Below, in pieces: positions 46,396 through 57,700 of a stretch of DNA of 64,000 nt. Every line of letters starts with the position of its first letter. The stretch's first letter is position 1. The position numbers were made by a program, and so were the translations under genes. The DNA comes from an uncultured Leifsonia sp. (GTDB lineage Bacteria; Actinomycetota; Actinomycetes; Actinomycetales; Microbacteriaceae): assembly GCF_945957465.1 (NCBI RefSeq), contig NZ_CAMFLC010000008.1:61078-125077 (forward strand), in the 5' to 3' direction. Below the pieces are notes generated by a model. That model ran no database searches. It was not told the DNA's origin and saw only the letters and a program-made list of their open reading frames with translations.

Positions 46396-48495
46396 GTGGG
46401 AAAGAGCGCAGCGACCAAACCATCAGCCGCCGCAGCAGAGAAGGCGCCGGCACCCGTCGACTCGGCGGCCGGCGCGCCGACAGCCGACGACTACGAGCCC
46501 CTCCTCCCCCGGATCCCCATCCTCGACCTGTCCCCGCAGGTGGACGACGGCCAGTGGGCGGCATCCGCGTTCAGCGGGGAAGTCGTCCCGTTCCGGGCCA
46601 CGGCGTTCCGCGAAGGACACGACCGCATCGGCGTGGACCTCCTCCTGCTCGACCCCTCCGGGACGCAGACCGAGCACCACATGCGCCCGATCGCGCCGGG
46701 CACCGACCGCTGGGAGGTGGACGTCCAGCTCGAGCAGGAGGGCCGCTGGCGGTACCGCGTGCAGGCCTACGCCGACGAGTACGCCACCTGGCGGCACAAC
46801 GCCGAGGTCAAAGTGCCGGCCGGCATCGACGTCGAGCTGATGCTGACGATCGGTCACGACCTCCTCTCGACGGCGTCCGCGGACAAACGGCGCAGCACCG
46901 CCGAGCGCCGCCATCTCTCCGAAGCGGCGAGGGTGGTGGCGGACGGCGCCCGCGACGTGGACGAGCGCTTCCGGGCGGCCGTCGACGATCGCATCACGCG
47001 CATCCTCACGGAACGTCCCGTCGTCGCCCTGCCCTCGCTCTCGCCGACGCGCTCGGTGCTGGTCGAGCGCACGCGCGCCGGCGTCGGCAGCTGGTACGAA
47101 TTCTTCCCGCGGTCGGAGGGCGCCAAGCGCCTGCCGGACGGCCGCTGGCAGTCCGGCACGTTCCGCACGGCGGCCAAGCGGCTGCCGGAGGTGGCTGCGA
47201 TGGGGTTCGACGTCGTCTACCTGCCCCCGATCCACCCCATCGGCCGCACGTTCCGCAAGGGGCCGAACAACACCCTCGAGGCCGGCCCGAACGATCCGGG
47301 CTCGCCGTGGGCGATCGGCGGACCCGATGGCGGCCACGACGCCATCCATCCCGACCTCGGCACCGAGAAGGATTTCGTCTTCTTCCTCGGCAAGGCCAAG
47401 CAGGCGGGGTTGGAGATCGCCCTCGATCTCGCCCTCCAGGCCTCCCCCGACCACCCGTGGGTGGCCCAGCACCCCGAATGGTTCACGACACTGCCCGACG
47501 GCACGATCGCGTACGCGGAGAACCCGCCGAAGAAGTATCAGGACATCTACCCGATCAATTTCGACAACGCCTACGACGGGCTGCGCGCCGAGGTGCTGCG
47601 GATCGTGCGGTACTGGATGTCCCTCGGCGTCCGGATCTTCCGCGTCGACAACCCGCACACCAAGCCGCTGCACTTCTGGGAGTGGCTCATCCACACCGTC
47701 AACGAGACGGACCCCGACGTGGTCTTCCTCGCCGAGGCGTTCACACGGCCTGCGCTTCTGCACACGCTCGCCAAGGCGGGATTCCAGCAGTCGTACACCT
47801 ACTTCACCTGGCGGAACACCAAAGAGGAGCTCGAGGAGTTCCTCGACGGCCTTGCCCATGACACCGCGGACTTCCTCCGCCCGAACCTGTTCGTCAACAC
47901 GCCGGACATCCTCACGGAGTACCTGCAGTACGGCGGCCCGGCCGCCTTCAAGATCCGGGCTGCGATCGCCGCGACGGGCGCACCGACCTGGGGCGTGTAC
48001 TCCGGCTTCGAACTGTACGAGAACGTCGCCCGGCCGGGGGCGGAGGAGTACATCGACAACGAGAAGTACGAATACCGGCCGCGGGACTACGCACGCGCCG
48101 CGGCGCTCGGCCGCTCCCTCGCGCCCTACCTGACGATGCTCAACCGCGCGCGGAGCGAGCATCCGGCCCTGAGACAGCTGCGCAACCTGCACGTGCACGG
48201 CAGCGAGGACGACGCCGTGCTGGTGTACTCGAAGTACCTCGCGGGCGCGTTCACACGCAGCGGCAAGCCCGACGCCGTCCTCGTCGTCGCCAACGTCGAT
48301 CCGCACTCGGTGCGCGAGACGATGGTCCACCTCGACGTGACCGCGTTCGGCATCGAGCCGGGCGCGCAGTTCGAGGTCCGCGACCGGGTGACCGGGCAGC
48401 GCTGGACCTGGGGCGCCGACAACTACGTGCGCCTCGACGCGTTCACCGAACCGGTGCACATCCTTTCCGTCAAGCCGTTGGAGGCAGCACGATGA
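46396..48495 (+). CDS. glgE: Alpha-1,4-glucan:maltose-1-phosphate maltosyltransferase
   Basis: The 699-residue GH13_3 enzyme extends alpha-glucan with maltosyl units from maltose-1-phosphate. Nucleophile D418 lies in [10 protein letters not shown] and acid/base E447 in [23 protein letters not shown] is the distinctive GlgE loop, and [12 protein letters not shown] is in the dimer region. A 45-residue Ala/Pro-rich N-terminus precedes the domain. It is coupled to glgB by an ATGA overlap, the classic GlgE-GlgB pair of mycobacteria and streptomycetes. Confidence 0.96.
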   Translation: MGKSAATKPSAAAAEKAPAPVDSAAGAPTADDYEPLLPRIPILDLSPQVDDGQWAASAFSGEVVPFRATAFREGHDRIGVDLLLLDPSGTQTEHHMRPIAPGTDRWEVDVQLEQEGRWRYRVQAYADEYATWRHNAEVKVPAGIDVELMLTIGHDLLSTASADKRRSTAERRHLSEAARVVADGARDVDERFRAAVDDRITRILTERPVVALPSLSPTRSVLVERTRAGVGSWYEFFPRSEGAKRLPDGRWQSGTFRTAAKRLPEVAAMGFDVVYLPPIHPIGRTFRKGPNNTLEAGPNDPGSPWAIGGPDGGHDAIHPDLGTEKDFVFFLGKAKQAGLEIALDLALQASPDHPWVAQHPEWFTTLPDGTIAYAENPPKKYQDIYPINFDNAYDGLRAEVLRIVRYWMSLGVRIFRVDNPHTKPLHFWEWLIHTVNETDPDVVFLAEAFTRPALLHTLAKAGFQQSYTYFTWRNTKEELEEFLDGLAHDTADFLRPNLFVNTPDILTEYLQYGGPAAFKIRAAIAATGAPTWGVYSGFELYENVARPGAEEYIDNEKYEYRPRDYARAAALGRSLAPYLTMLNRARSEHPALRQLRNLHVHGSEDDAVLVYSKYLAGAFTRSGKPDAVLVVANVDPHSVRETMVHLDVTAFGIEPGAQFEVRDRVTGQRWTWGADNYVRLDAFTEPVHILSVKPLEAAR

Positions 48496-50702
48496 CCCCG
48501 ATCCCCGAAGGCGCCGCCGCTGTCGACCTGCCCGCCCTCGACGACGGCGTGCTGCACGCCGTGGCCACCGGCAGCTACCACGACCCGCATGCCGTCCTCG
48601 GCCAGCACCAGGTGGCCGCGCCCGGCGTGGAGGACCCGATCACGGTCATCCGCGCGCTGCGGCCGCTCGCCGAAGCCGTGTTCGCGATCCTGCACACCGG
48701 GGCGCACATCGAGCTCGCGCATCTGGCGCACGGGATCTGGCAGGGTGTCGACATCGTCGGCCCCGGCGCCTACGAGATCGAGGCGCGGTACGCCGGCGGC
48801 AGCACCTGGACCACCGACGACCCCTACCGTTTCCTGCCCACGATCGGCGAGCTCGACCTCCACCTGATCCGGGAGGGCAGGCATGAGCAGCTCTGGACCG
48901 CGCTCGGCGCCCACGTGCGCGACCTCGGCGGGGTCACCGGCACCGCGTTCACCGTGTGGGCGCCCCACGCCCGCGCTGTGCGCGTCGTCGGCGACTTCAA
49001 CGGCTGGGACGGCACGCTGCACGCGATGCGCAACATGGGCGCCTCCGGGGTCTGGGAGCTGTTCGTGCCCGGTCTCGGCGAGGGCTCCATCTACAAGTTC
49101 GACCTCCTCGGCGCCGACGGCGGGTGGGTGCGCAAGATCGACCCGATGGCGCAGGCGGCAGAGACGCCGCCCAACACGGCGTCCGTGATCTCGGTGAGCC
49201 GGCACGACTGGCAGGACGCCGAGTGGATGCGCCGCCGCGCCGCCACCGACCCGCACTCCGGGCCGATGAGCGTCTACGAGCTGCACTTCGGCAGCTGGCG
49301 TCCCGGTCTCGGCTACCGGGAGGCGGCCGATCAGCTCATCGACTACGTGGGCGGGCTCGGCTACACGCATGTGGAGTTCCTCCCGCTCGCCGAGCACCCG
49401 TTCGGCGGCTCGTGGGGCTACCAGGTGACCGGCTACTACGCGCCGACCAGCCGTTTCGGCTCCCCCGACGACCTCAAATACCTCATCGACCGGCTGCACC
49501 AGGCGGGAATCGGCGTCATCCTCGACTGGGTCCCCGGTCACTTCCCGAAGGACGACTGGGCCCTCGCCCGGTTCGACGGTCAAGCGCTCTACGAGCACCC
49601 CGACCCCCGCCGCGGCGAGCACAAGGACTGGGGCACCTACATCTTCGACTACGGCAACTCGCAGGTGCGCAACTTCCTCGTCGCCAACGCTCTGTACTGG
49701 CTCGAGGAGTTCCACGTCGACGGCCTCCGGGTCGACGCCGTCGCCTCGATGCTCTACCTCGACTACTCGCGCAACGACGGCGAGTGGGAGCCCAACATCC
49801 ACGGCGGCCGCGAGAACCTCGAGGCGATCGGCTTTCTGCAGGAGGTCACCGCGACCTCCTACAAGCGCAATCCCGGCACGGTGATGATCGCCGAGGAGTC
49901 GACCAGCTACGCCGGCGTCACCGCGCCGACGTCGTCGGGCGGCCTCGGCTTCGGACTCAAGTGGAACATGGGCTGGATGCACGACGCTCTCCAGTACATC
50001 CAGGAGAACCCGATGTGGCGCAGCTACCACCACAGCGAGATCACCTTCTCGTTCGTGTACGCGTGGAGTGAGAACTTCCTGCTGCCGATCAGCCACGACG
50101 AGGTGGTGCACGGCAAGGGGTCGCTCATCGGCAAGATGCCCGGCGACCACTGGCAGCAGCTGGCGAACGTGCGCGCGTTCCTCTCGTTCATGTGGGCGCA
50201 CCCGGGCAAGCAGCTGCTGTTCATGGGCCAGGAGTTCGGCCAGTACTCCGAGTGGAGCGAGGAGCGCGGACTCGACTGGTGGATGCTGGACCAGCCCAGC
50301 CATCGCGGGCTCTGGAACCTCGTGGCACAGCTGAACGCCGTGTACCGCGACAACCCGCAGTTCTGGTCGCTGGACAACGACCCGGCCGGCTTCGAGTGGC
50401 TCGACGGATCGGACGCGGCGGGCAACGTGCTGGCGTTCCTCCGCAAGGACCGCGACGGGTCGCCCATCGCCGTGCTGCTGAACTTCTCGGGGAACCCGCA
50501 TGAAAGCTACCGGGTCGGCCTGCCCTTCGCGGGCGAGTGGGAGGAGCTGCTCAATACCGACGCGAGCGACTTCGGCGGCTCGGGAGTCGGCAACTTCGGC
50601 GGTGTGACGGCCCACGACGAGCCGTGGATGGGCCGTCCGGCCTCCGCTGTGCTCACACTCCCTCCGCTGGGAGCGCTGTACCTGCGTCCCCGGGGCCGGT
50701 GA
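48492..50702 (+). CDS. glgB: 1,4-alpha-glucan branching enzyme
   Basis: The 736-residue GH13_9 enzyme introduces alpha-1,6 branches. Two N-terminal CBM48-like domains precede the barrel; D415 ([11 protein letters not shown]) is the nucleophile and E468 (MIAEEST) the acid/base, with SHDEVVHGK as the conserved third acidic site. Ends with an all-beta domain. It shares a transcript with glgE, giving elongation and branching from one operon. Confidence 0.97.
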   Translation: MTPIPEGAAAVDLPALDDGVLHAVATGSYHDPHAVLGQHQVAAPGVEDPITVIRALRPLAEAVFAILHTGAHIELAHLAHGIWQGVDIVGPGAYEIEARYAGGSTWTTDDPYRFLPTIGELDLHLIREGRHEQLWTALGAHVRDLGGVTGTAFTVWAPHARAVRVVGDFNGWDGTLHAMRNMGASGVWELFVPGLGEGSIYKFDLLGADGGWVRKIDPMAQAAETPPNTASVISVSRHDWQDAEWMRRRAATDPHSGPMSVYELHFGSWRPGLGYREAADQLIDYVGGLGYTHVEFLPLAEHPFGGSWGYQVTGYYAPTSRFGSPDDLKYLIDRLHQAGIGVILDWVPGHFPKDDWALARFDGQALYEHPDPRRGEHKDWGTYIFDYGNSQVRNFLVANALYWLEEFHVDGLRVDAVASMLYLDYSRNDGEWEPNIHGGRENLEAIGFLQEVTATSYKRNPGTVMIAEESTSYAGVTAPTSSGGLGFGLKWNMGWMHDALQYIQENPMWRSYHHSEITFSFVYAWSENFLLPISHDEVVHGKGSLIGKMPGDHWQQLANVRAFLSFMWAHPGKQLLFMGQEFGQYSEWSEERGLDWWMLDQPSHRGLWNLVAQLNAVYRDNPQFWSLDNDPAGFEWLDGSDAAGNVLAFLRKDRDGSPIAVLLNFSGNPHESYRVGLPFAGEWEELLNTDASDFGGSGVGNFGGVTAHDEPWMGRPASAVLTLPPLGALYLRPRGR

Positions 50703-50748
50703 TCCCCGGCCTCCGCACCCGCGCTTCGTGGCCCGGTGCGTCGCAGCC

Positions 50749-51537
50749 TCAGTCGGCCGATCGGGCCAGCCACGCGGAGTAGCCGAGCCCGTCGAGGGCG
50801 TGCTCGGGCGCGAGGTTGCTCCCGGCGCGCCACGCCGAGCCCAGCGGGCCGCCGAGCCGCACGGAGAGGATCGGCCGGCGCGTGCCGCTGGCCTGCTTCC
50901 ACTGGTGGGCGAGCGACCGGGCCGACTCGACGCGCGGGCCGCCCACCGTCCGGATCGAGTCCGGATCGCCGCTGCCCTCTGCGGCGTCGACGAGCACGCG
51001 TGCGACATCGGAGACCGCGATGGGTTGGAACCGGGTGGACGCGGGCGACGTCAGGATTCCGAACCGGCGCCCGCGCTCGAAGATCGCGGTGACGAAGTCG
51101 TGGAACTGCGTCGCCCGGACGATCCGGGCCTCCAGCGGCGACTCGAGGTAGGTGCGCTCCTGCATCAGCTTCGCCCGGTAGTAGGGGTGCCGGGCGCCGT
51201 CGATGCCGGCGACCGAGAGCAGGACCGCGTGCCCCACGCCGAATCGGGCCGCCGTGTGCAGGAGGTTGCCGGAACCGTGCGCGAACACGTGGGACGCCCG
51301 TCGTCCGGTCGCGTTGCTGACATCGACGAGAACGTCGACGTCGCTGACGGCCTCCTCCAGGCCCTCACCCGAAACGAGGTCGACAGTGACGTAGTCGGCA
51401 CCGACCACGTAGCTCCCCGCGTCGTCGTCGGGCGTGCGCCTGGCCGCCACCACGACCTGGTGACCGCGTTCCACCGCTTCAGCGGCGACGGCGCGACCGG
51501 CCAGACCGGTCCCACCGACGACGAGCACTCGGGACAT
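50749..51537 (-). CDS. NAD(P)-binding SDR-a5-like (NmrA-type) protein
   Basis: The 262-residue protein starts MSRVLVVGGTGLAGRAV, an NAD(P)-binding GxxGxxG motif, then VLVDVSNATG and AVLLSVAGIDG. Catalytic YxxxK may be YYRAKLMQE. It resembles NmrA-like proteins that sense NADP or act as reductases. It is convergent with glgB and appears monocistronic. Confidence 0.85.
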   Translation of the reverse strand: MSRVLVVGGTGLAGRAVAAEAVERGHQVVVAARRTPDDDAGSYVVGADYVTVDLVSGEGLEEAVSDVDVLVDVSNATGRRASHVFAHGSGNLLHTAARFGVGHAVLLSVAGIDGARHPYYRAKLMQERTYLESPLEARIVRATQFHDFVTAIFERGRRFGILTSPASTRFQPIAVSDVARVLVDAAEGSGDPDSIRTVGGPRVESARSLAHQWKQASGTRRPILSVRLGGPLGSAWRAGSNLAPEHALDGLGYSAWLARSAD

Positions 51538-51606
51538 GCGCGAGCCTTCCAGGCGAGGGGGTGTCAGCCGCCCGACCGAGGCTCGGCACGGGGCCGAAAG
51601 GCGACG

Positions 51607-52572
51607 TCAGTAGAGCAGCGACGCCAGCCTAGCCCGCGCCTTGCCGACGCGGGGGTCGTCCACACCGACGATCTCGAAATACTCCAGGATGCGCGCCCGC
51701 ACCGTCTCCTTGCCGGCGGAGTCGAGCTTCGGGAAGAGCGTGAGCAGCCGATCGAACGCGTCGTCGACATGGCCGCCGGAGAGGTCGAGGTCGGCGACGG
51801 CCAGCTGGGCGTCGCGGTCGGACGGGTCGGCGGCGGCAGCGGTACGGATCTCGTCCAGCGTCCGCCCGGCCAGACGGTCGAGGAGGCTCACCTGCGCCAG
51901 GCCGGCGATCGCCATCGTGTCACGCGGATCCTGGGCGATCGCCGTCTTGTAGGCGGCGATGGCGGCCTGGTAGTCGCCACGGTCGATCGCTTCGTACGCC
52001 TCGGCGTGCAGCGGCGGGAGCGGTTCGGGCTCCGGCTCCGCGTCGGCGCCCTCGGGCGATGCCCCGGCGTCGGCGTCGACCGCGGCGGTGCCGGTCACAC
52101 CGTTCTGCGCCGCCAGCTCGAGGAGCTGCGCGATGACGTCGCGCACCTGCTCCTCCGGGAGAGCGCCGGCGAACAGCTGAACGGGGCGGCCTGCGACGAT
52201 ACCGGCGACCGCCGGAACCGACTGGGCCTGGAACGCCTGCACGAGTTGCGGATTGGCATCGACATCGACCTGCACCAGGACGATCCGTCCGCCGAGGTCC
52301 GAGGTGACCGTGTCCAGGACCGTCGCCAGACGGCGGTCGGGGTCGGCCCAGGAGGCCGACAGCGCAACCACGACCGGCACGCGCATCGACAGGTCGATGA
52401 AATCGTTGAAGTTCGCGTCGGTGCCCTGGAAGAACAGGCTCGGCAGCTCGATCGCCTCACCGGCGACCGGCTCCCCCGTCGCCCCGCCTGCGGCGGCCTG
52501 CGGCCGGTTGACGAGGCCGCTCAGGTCGACGGCGCCGCGGAGGTTGGTCGGAGTGGGCGGGATCTGGCTCAT
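51607..52572 (-). CDS. CnoX/YbbN-like co-chaperone: thioredoxin fold without redox cysteines plus TPR-like region
   Basis: The 321-residue protein has a thioredoxin-like domain at about 45-150 (VVVALSASWADPDRRLATVL) in which the WCxxC cysteines are replaced by A76 and D79. A Pro/Glu/Ala-rich linker (about 165-190) leads to a helical C-terminal region with TPR-like repeats (HAEAYEAIDRGDYQAAIAAY; YKTAIAQDP). In CnoX (YbbN), such a fold recruits client proteins to chaperonins. AGGAG lies 6 nt before the ATG. Confidence 0.88.
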   Translation of the reverse strand: MSQIPPTPTNLRGAVDLSGLVNRPQAAAGGATGEPVAGEAIELPSLFFQGTDANFNDFIDLSMRVPVVVALSASWADPDRRLATVLDTVTSDLGGRIVLVQVDVDANPQLVQAFQAQSVPAVAGIVAGRPVQLFAGALPEEQVRDVIAQLLELAAQNGVTGTAAVDADAGASPEGADAEPEPEPLPPLHAEAYEAIDRGDYQAAIAAYKTAIAQDPRDTMAIAGLAQVSLLDRLAGRTLDEIRTAAAADPSDRDAQLAVADLDLSGGHVDDAFDRLLTLFPKLDSAGKETVRARILEYFEIVGVDDPRVGKARARLASLLY

Positions 52573-52664
52573 GCGATTCTCCTGAAGCTGACGATTCGCG
52601 GACAGCGGGTCCGGACGGGTTAACAGGATACGGCGCGGACGGGCTGCCGCAGGAGGCGGCCCGG

Positions 52665-54545
52665 CTACTGCACCTCGCGCGCCGAGACCAGCCCCTGCGA
52701 GAAACCGAGCAGGCGCACCTTCTCGGTCGAGCCGGCCGGAGGGACGTAGAACGCGAGCTGGTAGCCGTACACCGACTCGATGCCGGTGTTCGACTGGGCG
52801 ACGCCGCTCAGCGCGGCCGTCGTGGCGCCCGCGATCACCTGTGCGCCGGCCTCCTGGACCTTGTGCAGCTGCACTTCTTCGGGGTTCACCCAGACGATCG
52901 CGCCCGAGTCGTTGGTGGCCATCGAGATCACCGGGCCGGTGCCGAGCCGGCTCGTGAACGTCAGCGACGAGGTGTTGCCGAACTGCTGGGTGAGGCGTGC
53001 CTGCTCCTGCTGCTTCCACGATGCGCCGACCTGCGCGACGAGCTTGTCGTCCGTGAGGTCGAAGCTCGAGTTCCACTTGCTCTTGTCGCCGTTGAGCAGG
53101 ATGTCGCCGTAGGCGGCGGCGATCTCGCTCGGCTGCACCTTGAGCAGCTTCGAGTCCGGCGGCACGACCGCCGCGCCGATGCTCGCCGGCGCGAGGTTGG
53201 GCACCTTGACGTTCGGCTCGAGCGCGATGGCGTACTCGACCATGTAGTTGTCGCGCGGCGTCTGCTGCACGAGCGCCAGGGCGAGCGGGGCCTGCGGCTT
53301 GCCCGCCGAGTCGTTCGGCATCTTCAACACGGCCGTGACCGTGCGGGGCCAGCTGTCGGTCGCCTGCGGCAGCGACAGCTCCAGCGGACCGGCGGGAATG
53401 GCGGGAAGCGGGGGCTGGTCGGCCTTCTTGGCACGGATGGCGTAGTTCGCGGTGCGCAGCTGCAGCGCCGGGCCCGCGAAGCGGAGCTTCGCGAGGGCCG
53501 GGTCGTTCTTGGCGTCGGCGTTGGCGGCCACCACCGAGATGCGCTTGACGATGCGCTCCAGCTGCGGGACGGTCACTGCCGGCGGAAGCTGGTTGTCGCT
53601 CTTCGGAACGCTGGTACTGGTGGGCGTCGGCGTCCCCGTCGGGCCATCGGCGAACGCCGCACCGGCTCCGACGCCGGTGAAGGCGAGGACGGCGGCGAGG
53701 ACGGCGGGGACCATCGCCCGGGTGCGACCGCGGGAACGGCGACCACGCGGAGTCGCCTCGATGGACGCCGTCGGCTTGTACTTCGGGGCTTTGGGGAGCT
53801 TGGGCATCTTGGGTCCGCTCTTGCGTCGGGGGCCGCGCGACTTGCGGTGGGTGTAGAGGCCCCACAGGTACAGCGCGATGCCGATCACCAGGAGGACGAG
53901 ACCGCCGATGATGAGCGGGAACGCCCACGGCGTGCTGGTGTCGACCGGCCAGGTCAGCAGGATCTTGTTCGGCGCCGGCTTGGTGCCGTCGCTCGCGATG
54001 ATGACGCTCACGCCGTCCGGCACGTTCATCCTCGTGGTCTGGGCGTCCAGGCCGTCGTACTCTTCGAGCCAGAGGTCGGAGCCGGCCGGGTTGGGCCCGG
54101 GCGTGGCAGCGGCCGTCGAACCGGAGCCGGCCGTCGCAGCGGGCGTCGGCGTCGGCGTCGGCGTGGCCGGGTCCGCCGATCCGTCCGTGGAACCGGAGCC
54201 GGCCGTGGCCTTGGGGGTGACCGTCTTGACGGTCAGCTCGCCGGTGCCGGGCCGGTAGCCGACGGCGGCGTACTTCTGGCCGCCGATCCACGCGGTGACG
54301 TCAGCGGTGCGGCCGTACGCGACCATCTGCGTCTTGGCGTCCGGCGCACCTGCGATCGAGAGCGTCTGCTGACCCGGGTGGGCGTTCAGCGCCGCGCTGG
54401 AGATCACGATGTACCGTGCGTCGCCGCCGACCGTCGCCGAGGCAGCGATCTGCGACGGGGGTGCGAAGATCGTGCGCTGGGCGATGCCGGCCACGATCAT
54501 GACGGCAGCGACCACGAACGCGACGATGGCCAGTACGAAACGCAA
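52665..54545 (-). CDS. Three-pass membrane protein of unknown function with large extracellular domain
   Basis: The 626-residue protein has transmembrane segments at about 3-23, 209-230 and 278-299, a Thr-Pro linker at 125-150, a basic loop (about 233-276, rich in Arg/Lys/Pro), and a large beta-type C-terminal domain (300-626) with an acidic SNTGIESVYGYQLAFYVPP near the end. The segment 298-310 looks like a signal cleavage site (AFADGPTG). The start is a TTG with GAGGAG 5 nt upstream. It is divergent from the giant coiled-coil gene with a 188-nt gap. Family not recognised. Confidence 0.85.
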   Translation of the reverse strand: MRFVLAIVAFVVAAVMIVAGIAQRTIFAPPSQIAASATVGGDARYIVISSAALNAHPGQQTLSIAGAPDAKTQMVAYGRTADVTAWIGGQKYAAVGYRPGTGELTVKTVTPKATAGSGSTDGSADPATPTPTPTPAATAGSGSTAAATPGPNPAGSDLWLEEYDGLDAQTTRMNVPDGVSVIIASDGTKPAPNKILLTWPVDTSTPWAFPLIIGGLVLLVIGIALYLWGLYTHRKSRGPRRKSGPKMPKLPKAPKYKPTASIEATPRGRRSRGRTRAMVPAVLAAVLAFTGVGAGAAFADGPTGTPTPTSTSVPKSDNQLPPAVTVPQLERIVKRISVVAANADAKNDPALAKLRFAGPALQLRTANYAIRAKKADQPPLPAIPAGPLELSLPQATDSWPRTVTAVLKMPNDSAGKPQAPLALALVQQTPRDNYMVEYAIALEPNVKVPNLAPASIGAAVVPPDSKLLKVQPSEIAAAYGDILLNGDKSKWNSSFDLTDDKLVAQVGASWKQQEQARLTQQFGNTSSLTFTSRLGTGPVISMATNDSGAIVWVNPEEVQLHKVQEAGAQVIAGATTAALSGVAQSNTGIESVYGYQLAFYVPPAGSTEKVRLLGFSQGLVSAREVQ

Positions 54546-54733
54546 ACAGACTCCTCATGTGCCGGGAGGGGGCGGGGCACAGACACACAACGATAGTCGA
54601 GCACCCTGAAAGGCATCTAACCGTTGTCTGCGCGCTCACGCAGTCCCCCATGCGGGTACGGGCGTCGAAATGTAAGATCGATGCGGCGCGCGCGCGGCTC
54701 GCTCACCCGGACATCCCTTTCAGGAGTAACACA

Positions 54734-57700
54734 GTGGCCACCGACGAATCCAACTTCACGCAGGTCTTCCGCGGCTACGACAAAGACGAGGTGGACAAGG
54801 CCTTGCAGGACCTGCGGCGCGAGCTGATCAAGTCCAACACCCAATCGGCCGACCAGTCCAAGGAGATCAAGCGCCTCCAGGTGCGCATCGACGAGCTCAC
54901 CGCCGAGATCGAAGAGGTCGGCAGCCCGACGTACTCCGGGCTGGGCACCAAGCTCGAGAACACCCTCCGCGTCGCCGAGGAGCAGTCGACCCGGCTGATC
55001 GCCCAGGCCGACATCGATGCCGACAAGCTGCGCGCGGGCGTCAGCGCCGAGGTCGAGAAGATCAAGAAGACCGCCGCGCAGCAGGCCGAACGCGTCCTCG
55101 CCGACGCGCAGGCCCGCGCGACGACGGCGATCGAAGACGCACAGATCGAATCGGCCGAACTTCTCGCACGCACGCGGGCCGACAAGGAGACGCTGCTCAC
55201 CGACGCGATGCGCGAGGCTGCGGCGATCCGCGGCGCCGTGGCGACCGAGGCGGCGGAGCTGCGGGCCACCAGCAAGCGCGAAGCCGCCGCGGTCCGCGCG
55301 GAGGCCGACCGCGAAGCGGCGGAGCTGAAGGCGGTCGCGCTCCGCGAGGCGGAGGCGGCACGCGCCGAGACAGCGGAACTCGACCGGACCATCGCCGCCC
55401 GCCGCAGCGAACTCGAGAACGCCCTCGCCGCCGACCGGGCCGCGTTCGAGCGCGAGGCCGCGCAGACGCGCCTGGAGCTGGACAGGAAGGTGGCGGAGAC
55501 GGCGGACCGGCTCGCCGCCGAACAGACCGCCGCCCGTGACGCCCTCGCCGCCGAGATCGCCCAGGCGCGGGCAGAGCTCGCCGACGAGGTCGAGCGGCAG
55601 CGTGCCGCGCTCGCGGCCGAAGCCGCACAGACGCGTGCCGACCTCCAGCACGAGGACGCGACCGCCCGGCAGGCGCTGGCGGACGACGTCGAACGGACGA
55701 CGACCGCACTCGCCGCCGAGGTGGAGCAGACCAAGAGCGCCCTTTCCGCCGAGGTGGAGCAGACCAGGGCCCGTCTGGCCGACGAGGTGACCTCCACGAA
55801 ATCGGCCCTCGCCGACGAGGTCGCCCGCACGACGAGCGAGCTCGCCGACGAGGTGACCCGCACCAAGTCGGCCCTCGCCGACGAGGTGACCACGACCAGG
55901 GCGCAGCTGGAGGCGGACGTCACGGCCGCGCGCTCGCAGCTCGACACCGATGTCACCACCACGCGTTCCGCCCTCGCGGAGGAGGTGGAGCGCACCAAGA
56001 AGCAACTGGCCGACGAGGTCCTCCAGACCCGGACCACCCTGGAGCGCGAGACCACGGAGACGCGCGCCGGACTCGAAGCCGACCGGATCTCGACGGCGGC
56101 GGCGCTTGCGGCCGACCGTGAGCGCACGGCGGCCGAACTCGCGACGCAGGTCGAGAACACCCGTGCCCAGCTCGCCGCCGACCGTGAGCGCACGGAGGCC
56201 GAACTCGCCGACACGGTCGCCACGACCCGCGCCGATCTCGCCGCAGAGGTGGAGAGCACACAGGCGGCCCTGGCCGCAGACGTCAAGCGGACGCAGACGG
56301 CGCTCGCGAAAGAAGTGGAGAAGACCCGCACCCAGCTGGCCGCCGACGTCGAGAAGACGCGGGCGGAACTCGCGACGGAAGTCGAGACCGTGCGCGCGGA
56401 GTTGGCAGACGAGGTCGAGACCACGCAGACCGCGCTCGCCGCCGAGGTCGAGACCACGCGCTCCGAGCTCGCCGCCGAAGTCGACGCGCAGCGCAAGGAG
56501 CTCGACGCCGAGGCGACGCGCCTCCGCGCCGAGCTCGCGGCCGAAGTCGGCGCTGCCAGGGCCGAGCTCGCCGAAGAGCTCGCCACCGAGCGCAGCGCGC
56601 TCGCGGCGGAGGTCGCCACCACGCGCGCGCAGCTCGCCGCCGATGTCGACCAGACCGCCGCCCGCCTGGCCGCCGAGAAGGAGCAGACGTTGTCCGCTCT
56701 GGAGACCGAGGTGGTGACCACGCGGGCGGCGCTGGAGGCCGAGGTCGAGCAGACGAAGTCGGCGCTCGCCGCCGAGGTCGAACAGACCAAGTCGGCCCTC
56801 GAAACCGAGGTCACCACCACGAAGTCGGCGCTCGCCGCCGAGGTCGAACAGACCAAGTCGGCCCTCGAAACCGAGGTCACCACCACGAAGTCGGCCCTCG
56901 CTGCCGAGGTCGAACAGACCAAGTCGGCCCTCGCTGCCGAGGAGGAGGAGACGCGTTCGCGGCTCGCGGACGACCGGGAGCAGACGCGCAGCTCTCTCGA
57001 AGCCGAGGTCAAGCGCACGACGGCCGAACTCGCCGATCAGCGGGCGACGACCGAGCAGGAACTGAAGAACGCCCGCGAACAGCAGCGACTCGAACTCGAG
57101 CGGGAGGCGGAGCAGACGCGCGTGACCCTGGCCGAGGAGACCGAGCGCGCCCGCCTGGCCCTCGACGCCGAAACCGCGAGGGCCCGTGCCGAGATCGCCC
57201 GCGAGGCCGCAGAAGCTCGAACCGCGCTCGACGCGGAACTCGCCGAACGACAGGCCGCCTTCGACCAGGAGGACGCCACCGCCCGCGCGGCGCTCGACGC
57301 CGAGCTCACGGCCCTCCGCACCGCCACCACGGCAGAGCTCGACAAGCGCACCCACGAGATCGAGCAGGCGAGGATCGACCTCGACGTCGAACTCCGCGCT
57401 CGGCGGGACGAGGCCGAGAAGGAATACCTCAGCAGGCACCAGGAGGCCGTCGCCCAGACCCAGAAGTATCTGGACGAAGCCAACGTGCAGCTCGCCGACG
57501 CCGTCAAGCGCACCGCCCAGGCCCGCACCGAGGCCGAGACGTTCGACACCGAGGCTCGCGAGACGGTGAAGGCCGCGCGCAAGGAGGCCGAGAAGGTCGC
57601 CGCCGGAATCGTGCGCGAAGCCCAGGAGCGCGCCGACTCCCTCATCGAAGAGGCGGAGGAGCGCACGCAACGCCTCGTCGCCGACGCGGAGGAGCGCCTG

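Noticed and set aside
54775..57018. A second long antisense open frame (747 codons) in the coiled-coil gene
   Set aside because: It is Ser/Ala/Arg-rich and reflects the same repeat composition; not a credible overlapping gene.
54617..57670. A 1017-codon open frame antisense to the coiled-coil gene
   Set aside because: It is the complement of a repetitive, GC-rich Ala/Glu/Thr coding sequence in which stop codons are rare in all frames. It has Arg/Leu-rich low-complexity sequence and no ribosome-binding site; the sense frame has DivIVA-like similarity and AGGAG.
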